Made by a program: the position numbers and the translations under genes
Shown: piece after piece, positions 58,446 through 64,000 of the stretch
Layout: the number at the start of each line of letters is the position of its first letter
How positions within the stretch are numbered: the first letter of the stretch is position 1
Origin: Buxus sempervirens
Lineage: Eukaryota > Streptophyta > Magnoliopsida > Buxales > Buxaceae
DNA length: 64,000 bases
Assembly (NCBI GenBank): GCA_947561395.2
Contig: OX387185.1
Coordinates: 42,108,602 to 42,172,601 of the forward strand
Reading direction: 5' to 3'
Notes under the pieces: model-generated
The model's input: only the letters and a program-made list of their open reading frames with translations
The model's database searches: none
What the model was told of the DNA's origin: nothing

Positions 58446-59937
58446 AGTTCCGATATTATACATATACATTGTAATTCAAAAAGAAACCAAGCCAAAATCG
58501 AAGTTACGTTTTATTTTTCGGTTTGTTTTATTTATTGCAACTTGGTTTGGTCTTTGTTTTGAAAAACTGAAAAAAATTAAGTAAATTACGCCCTTACATA
58601 TGTATGAGGGGTCCACTTATTAAGAGAATCTGAATTCCCAAATTGATAAAATAAGATAATTTTAACCAGTCAATTTGTGCATTCTTTTTCAAAATACTAA
58701 CAAATTTGTTAAAAGTTTTTATCATATATAGAAAAAGATATAATCAAATTAAATTGCTAGAAACACTTGATAATCAAGTATTTTGATGAAGTGGATCTCT
58801 TTGGTGGGACATATTAGTCACTGTCAAAATATATGACAAGAGCCTTAATATGAATTCTTGAGCCCTAGAACTTAAGTTTCATTTTTTCCTTATAAAAAAC
58901 ATTAATAATGGGGCATAATGTTGTGTATGTGCCTTTTAGTTAACTAGTAAATATTAACTTGCATTGCACGTTGAAAATGATTTCAAGTTTATTATTTAGT
59001 TTAATATATGTTATTATTATTTTTATTTTCTTGAGAATTTATTCTGAGACTCTAAATATAAAAGAACATTTTTGTATTATTTTTAATTTAATCTCATTTA
59101 TAAGGATTTTGAATAATAATATGATTCAGTTTTTGTTTTGATTCATCAGTTAATTAATTAGAAAATTAAATATAAGGAAATTATAATTATAATTACATAA
59201 AACGAAAAATTCGATTGTACAAAAAATTATTATTATGAATTGAAAAATATAAAATAAGAACAAAAAATAAGGACAAATTTTTTTAAGAGAAACAATATAA
59301 AAATTGGATAGAATTCCAAAAGATGTAATGAATTCCCTTTTTCTTAAAGTGTTACTCTAATCATATGGAAGTTTAATTAAAAAGGATAAAGACTTAAATA
59401 AAAATGCTGTAAAATATAAAGTTAAATAGATTTATATAAAGGTTAACAAATGATTATTAATAAGAAAATTTAAGATAGGAAAAAAATAAAAAAATATCCT
59501 TCTACACTACTAATTAACGTCCCTTATTAGTTAGATGAGATTTCCAATTATTTTTGGGATTCTCTTTTTTGTTTTGTTTGGATAAGGATTTGAAATTATT
59601 GTAAGATTTATTTAAATAAGTGGGGTTTAAAAAAGCAAAATTTTTTTCTTTAATTGATAATTCAAATAGATATAACTAGATAGAATTTTGAAAAAAAGGG
59701 CTATTCTTCTTTAGGATTTTTTTGATGAAAGTAATATAAAATAAAAAAATTCTGAGAAGGGGAATAAATTATTATATCTGATAAGAATAAAATAAAAACA
59801 AAATTATCAACCTACATTAGTAATTAATAATCTGAATACTTCCCATTTATCACTTATGGGGGCGTTAATTTGGAAACACACTTATGAAAATAAAAAAACA
59901 ATTAAGGTACATCATGATTTTATTAGTAATAATTATT
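58446..59937. other. AT-rich spacer between SCPL duplicates
   Basis: About 1.5 kb present only once. It is very AT-rich, with short hydrophobic ORFs of no family resemblance, and I see no gene. It separates the two copies, so the duplication is dispersed-tandem and not head-to-tail without a gap. Confidence 0.7.
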
Positions 59938-60445
59938 TTTAGAGCATCTGTTTGATAAGATTCCATTTGAATTAGTCATGTTTCTGATATCTTAATCTGC
60001 TATAACCTTCATCAATAAAGTTTTTTATTACTGTATTGTTTTATTAAGTTTAAGATTAGGAGAGTAGGTAGTCTTTGGTAAAGTCCTAGAAATAAAATTT
60101 TTTGATGGGGGTACTTTTATAATTTGGGTCTTTCATTGTTATGTACTCAAGCAGGGATTCTTTGGTTGTATTAGAGAGATTGCATTTGCCACGAGGACAG
60201 GATTTTGTACTATGTAACCTTATCTTTGTCCAACGACCCCATAAATAGTCTATGCTTAATTGATTTTCTGTTTAGTTTTCGTGTTCGATTTCTTTTTCTT
60301 TGGTAAAGTTTCGTGTTCGTTTTCGACACATGGCAGAAATTTGTTTACATTGACAGCAGCCCACAAACCACTGAGCCGCCAGACATGGGGCATCAGCCAA
60401 TCTTGTCTTTGCCAAAAAAGAAATTAAGGAAAAGTCAAAAGAGAG

Positions 60446-60561
60446 TTAGGTTGCGTTTGGGATTGCTACTGCTTATGGGTAAGTGCTTAACAAATAAGTT
60501 GTCTTAGGTCGTGTTTGGGATTACTACTGCTTATGGGTAAGTGCTTAACAAATAAGTTGTC
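60446..60561 (+). repeat. 58-bp tandem duplication of the Pack element's left end
   Basis: TTAGGTTGCGTTTGGGATTG at 60446 and TTAGGTCGTGTTTGGGATTA at 60504 start two units that both continue through AAATAAGTTGTCT. The target-site TTA is duplicated with the terminus. Copy A has a single unit. Confidence 0.9.
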
Positions 60562-61552
60562 TGAAGTAAAGTCTTATCCATAGTTGTAGGCATTTACTTA
60601 TTTAAAAATTTTTATCCATAGTTGTAGGCATTTACTTATCTAAAAAATTTTCTGTTCGGTAAACATTTGTATCTACGCACTTAAGTTGAAAACTTGAAAT
60701 GAGAGTTAACAGAGAGGGTAGAATTGAAAACGAGAAATTCCCCTTCAAACATTTGAACTTATTATTACAATATCAAAGTTGATATGTATTTTTATCAAAT
60801 TCACAAGATTCAAACATCACTATATACCATCTGGGTTTCGCCGTTGTCCGGTAACTCAACGGTGACGGCATCTGAAACATATTGCGAACCAAAGACGAGT
60901 GGTGCTCCAAGGAAGATAGCATATAGTTCATGGAAGTGTCTTCCCAATTGATGAATTAAAACATAATCAATGGCAAAAATCCTAGTTTGTGTAATTCATT
61001 TACTTATTAAAAATTTCGGAGTCAAAGTAAGAACTTGAATTACACGTTTTTGATAGTAATAGAACAGGGACAGTCTGAGGAACTTCTTCCGTTTTTGACA
61101 TCTGTTGAAGGCCCTTTGTAAGGCTTGGGTTGGTAATCAAAAGGAGGGAGTTCCGGAGCAGAATTCTACGAGAAATTGTGGAGGAAGTGAAGCTGAAACC
61201 TGTACTTTGCATGGAAGATTGTCTTCAGCAGATTTCTAGGCAGCACCATGGACAATGCAAAGAGGAGATCTGCAGAAGACTCGTGAGTTTTCTCTATGAG
61301 AATGCCTTGATCAACGACCGACTGGTGTGGCCAGAGAAAGGGAGACGTTTCGCAACTTCTTCTTATGGGTCGATTGGGAAAGGAAGTTTCCCGTTTAAGC
61401 GTTAGGAGAAGCTACTCTTGGTAGGGTAGCTTCTCCTTACAGGTCTTTTCCTCTTCTCCTTATGCATAATCGTTTATCCATTTAAATAACCAAACACTAT
61501 TTTAATAAACTAAAAGCTTACATACGCACTTAGGTAACCCCAAACGCAGCCT
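60449..61552. mobile_element. Harbinger-like Pack element with AGT2 exon, copy B
   Basis: The left end GGTTGCGTTTGGGATTGCTA and the reversed right end GGCTGCGTTTGGGGTTACCT match over about 16 bp with two differences. TTA lies on both sides (60446-60448 and 61553-61555), fitting PIF/Harbinger target duplication. The AGT2 exon inside is broken (see its entry). The right end lies 96 bp before the SCPL start codon. Confidence 0.8.
61040..61249 (-). pseudogene. Captured first exon of alanine:glyoxylate aminotransferase 2 (copy B), broken
   Basis: Orthologous to the exon in copy A. Codon 28 is TAG where copy A has TCG. A 7-base deletion after GPST (GATGAAGTTCGTCAG reduced to GATGTCAA) shifts the frame. 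The decay shows that coding potential has not been kept since duplication. Confidence 0.8.
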
Positions 61553-61647
61553 TTAAGAAAAAGGAGACCAGAAGTGCCAGTCCGCAGCCTACCACAATAA
61601 AGCTGTATCACACTGCGAACCACCATCAAACTGCACAGGCCAGGAAA

Positions 61648-63003
61648 ATGGAGTCAACCCCCAATCTCCCCAACTTCCTCTTCTTTCTCTTCTTCCTCCA
61701 TGTCCTTCCTGCCAATGCATCACCTTCCTTTCCTGAGCAAGCACTGCCTACAAGATCAGGCTACCTTCCCATCAATGCAACCAGTGGTTCTGCCATGTTC
61801 TTCACTTTCTATGAAGCCCAGAAACCTGTTTCTGCTCTATCTCAAACACCTCTCCTTGTTTGGCTCCAGGGAGGCCTTGGATGCTCCTCCATGTTTGGTA
61901 ACTTCTTTGAGCTTGGTCCATGGAGAGTGAGTTTTGATGGCCAAGATGGTAAAAACCCAGTTCTCAAATCGAATCCTGGTGCATGGAACCGTATCTTCGG
62001 TCTCGTTTTCATTGATAATCCAATTGGGTCTGGGTTTAGCATTGCATCCTCACCTGAAGAGATCCCAAAAGACCAGTATACTGTTGCCAAGCACCTTTTT
62101 GTTGCTCTGCGCTCGTTTATATCTTTGGAACCATCATTTGAAGCTCGACCCATTTACATTACTGGGGAGAGCTATGCTGGGAAGTATGTTCCTGCAATTG
62201 GGTACTACATTTTGGAAGAGAATTCACGTCTGTCGGTGTCTCGGCAGGTGAATCTGAGGGGAGTTGCCATTGGAAATGGAATGACAGACCCTGCTACTCA
62301 GGTGGGCATTCATGCAGTGACTGCATACTACTGTGGCTTGATCAATGAGAAGCAGAGGACCCAAATGGAGGAACTTCAGATGGAGGCAGTTAGACTGACC
62401 GAAGAGAGAAAATGGAATGAAGCTACAAATGCACGCAACAGGGTCTTAAGGGTTCTACGGAACATTACAGGGTTGGCTACTGTGAATGATTGGAGGAGGA
62501 GGAGGCCCTACCAAACACGAGTTGTTAGTGTTTTTCTAAATAAGGAGGAAGTAAAGAAGGCCTTGGGAGTCAATAGATCAATGGTCTGGGAGCGATGCAG
62601 CCCCATTGTGCGTAGTGCTTTGCATGATGATGTGATGAAGAGTGTTAAGTTCATGGTGGAGGCACTGTTGAGGAAAAGCAAGGTCTTGCTGTACCAGGGG
62701 CAGTTTGATTTGAGAGATGGTGTGGCTTCAACTGAAGCTTGGGTAAAAGAAATGAAATGGGATGGGCTGGCTAGGTTTCTTATGGCAGAGAGGAAGGTCT
62801 GGAAAGTGAAGGAAGAGTTTGCTGGGTATGTGCAGAAATGGGGGAGCTTGAGTAATGTTGTTGTTTCAGGGGCTGGGCATTATGTTCCTGCTGACCAGGC
62901 AGTGAGCTCTCAGGCAATGATTGAAGACTGGGTTCTGGAGAAGGGATTGTTCAGCAATGAAGGAAAGGGGTTCTCATCATCAAAGTTCAAAGGTTCTCTC
63001 TAA
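61648..63003 (+). CDS. SCPL50: Serine carboxypeptidase-like protein, SCPL50 type (copy B, altered oxyanion motif)
   Basis: A 451-residue intronless frame that aligns without gaps to copy A, with roughly forty differences by eye. The signal peptide, GESYAGK (Ser175), Asp354 and His411 (GAGHYVP) are present. The oxyanion-hole motif reads QGGLGCSS: Pro77, nearly invariant in family S10, is Leu (CCT to CTT). Val83 becomes Phe next to it. Differences cluster in residues 251-325, the insertion region that often shapes the substrate pocket of SCPL proteins. No stops or frameshifts occur, so either it is under constraint with changed activity or it is an early non-functional duplicate. The family's known acyltransferase members arose by similar duplications, but nothing here shows acyltransferase activity. 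Confidence 0.93.
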   Translation: MESTPNLPNFLFFLFFLHVLPANASPSFPEQALPTRSGYLPINATSGSAMFFTFYEAQKPVSALSQTPLLVWLQGGLGCSSMFGNFFELGPWRVSFDGQDGKNPVLKSNPGAWNRIFGLVFIDNPIGSGFSIASSPEEIPKDQYTVAKHLFVALRSFISLEPSFEARPIYITGESYAGKYVPAIGYYILEENSRLSVSRQVNLRGVAIGNGMTDPATQVGIHAVTAYYCGLINEKQRTQMEELQMEAVRLTEERKWNEATNARNRVLRVLRNITGLATVNDWRRRRPYQTRVVSVFLNKEEVKKALGVNRSMVWERCSPIVRSALHDDVMKSVKFMVEALLRKSKVLLYQGQFDLRDGVASTEAWVKEMKWDGLARFLMAERKVWKVKEEFAGYVQKWGSLSNVVVSGAGHYVPADQAVSSQAMIEDWVLEKGLFSNEGKGFSSSKFKGSL

Positions 63004-64000
63004 ATGCCACTCCAGTTTTCATATTTATAAGCAATTTAGTTGATCTGGAGAACTTTGTTATTGGACAAATCAACTGCATAAAATTGTGTTTAATTACACC
63101 AAAGAATATTCAGCCATTGAAGGACTGTAGAATCTTCTTGGTTGTTTATCCAATTTAGGTGGTTTCTGTAAGAATAGCATTCTATTGTCTCTCTGCTCTG
63201 CATTACTTGGATTAATTCGAAATATGGTTGGGCTGCCATAGATGTGGAACTTGAGAATTCTGTTGTCAAGTAATTCTGAAAATCAGGAAACTGTCTTTTG
63301 TTCTCCCACTGTCAAAATCCCAAATGCTGCAGCTACTTCCTCCTCTTCCAAGTCAGGTAACAGCATATTCCTTAGGGAAACTTGGTCCTCTTTCATCAGC
63401 AGATCAAAATGTTTTAGTAAAGAATAAATTCATTCCTTCATGGTATGTGAGAGCAACTGTAGCTGACACCTGACACCTTCTCCCCAAAAAAACTGTACCT
63501 GACACCTTCTCCCCCATCAATTCCTCACCATCAGTATCATCTTTACCAATACCAGTATATCAACCATTAAGTTACATATAGCAGAGATTAAAGGATCAGC
63601 ATCGGCAACAGATAGTCCAATTCAGAATGCGATCGAACTGAACATGTCTGAGACATTGTGTATGTTGCGGAAATCCAAAAAAAAAAAGGCAAAACAAACA
63701 GAGAAATAAGCAAAATAATCAAAGATGAACACAATATTTTACATTGTTCGAGTGAAAGGCTTAATTCCATGAGTAAAGAAGATGAAAAGCTTCCAGTAAT
63801 AAACAAAAGAACCACAGAATTTTTGCTGATGGAATTGGATCCTAACTTTCGCTCCAAGAAAAAAGGAAAAAAAAAAAAAAAAAAATCCCCAAATCGTGTA
63901 ATTCCAGTCTCTCTCCCTAATTCGTTGGTCTTCTCTCTTCAAAGAGAGGAGAGGAGAGCAAGCATCCGGTTCAAGTTCAATGGAGATACTGAAAGATTGA
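63004..64000. other. 3' flank of SCPL copy B to window end
   Basis: Non-coding sequence homologous to the flank of copy A, with ACCTGACACC-type repeats near 63465-63505. The final bases hold an ATG followed after five codons by a stop (ATGGAGATACTGAAAGATTGA), too short to call a gene. Confidence 0.7.

Larger units (their letters stand above)
59938..63986 (+). repeat. Direct duplication, downstream copy (SCPL unit B)
   Basis: The same order as 54035-58445: flank, Pack element, SCPL gene, 3' flank. It lacks about 365 bp near its left end relative to copy A. It carries two local tandem duplications: a 58-bp period at 60446-60561 and a 38-bp period at about 60574-60650. Homology runs to the window end. 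Confidence 0.92.

Noticed and set aside
56125..62251. Short ORFs in other frames over the two SCPL genes
   Set aside because: They are shadows of the two 451-codon frames and occur at the same offsets in both copies.

Overview
The window comes from a flowering-plant nuclear genome. It contains spliced genes with GT-AG introns, a TDY-type plant MAP kinase, a plant Nudix hydrolase, an SCPL-type carboxypeptidase pair, and a captured exon of NRPD2/NRPE2, a polymerase subunit known only from plants. Introns reach 4-6.5 kb and are filled with LINE, hAT, Harbinger-like and Mutator-like sequence. This suits a TE-rich eudicot or magnoliid; the species cannot be named from the sequence.

Layout. (1) 1-16068, minus strand: nine exons of a uridine-kinase-like P-loop/CYTH fusion protein. 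The 3' part runs off the left edge. One intron holds a LINE fragment and another holds a dead hAT transposase tail, a 109-bp duplication and a foldback element. (2) 16069-24521: a non-genic block of nested repeats. It holds palindromes, RTE-LINE scraps, a tRNA-like foldback repeat, a textbook Mutator-like MITE with a 9-bp target duplication, and a Harbinger-like element carrying the first exon of NRPD2/NRPE2. (3) 24522-31722, plus: a complete six-exon Nudix hydrolase of the NUDX25 type. (4) 32821-38602, minus: a nearly full-length but broken L1-type LINE with ORF1, endonuclease, reverse transcriptase and RNase H, flanked by a probable 10-bp target duplication. (5) 40156-53212, plus: a complete eleven-exon group D MAP kinase (MPK8/MPK15 type). 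(6) 54035-63986: a direct duplication of about 4 kb. Each copy has an intronless SCPL50-type serine carboxypeptidase gene and, about 95 bp upstream of its start codon, a Harbinger-like element carrying the first exon of a mitochondrial alanine:glyoxylate aminotransferase 2 gene.

The host genes are unrelated housekeeping or signalling genes and do not form a pathway. The most interesting part is how mobile DNA has reshaped the locus. Two independent TIR elements captured first exons of unrelated genes, and one of them now sits where the core promoter of both SCPL copies should be. The SCPL copies are diverging: the downstream copy has lost the proline of its GGPG oxyanion-hole motif. I found no convincing wholly new molecular system.
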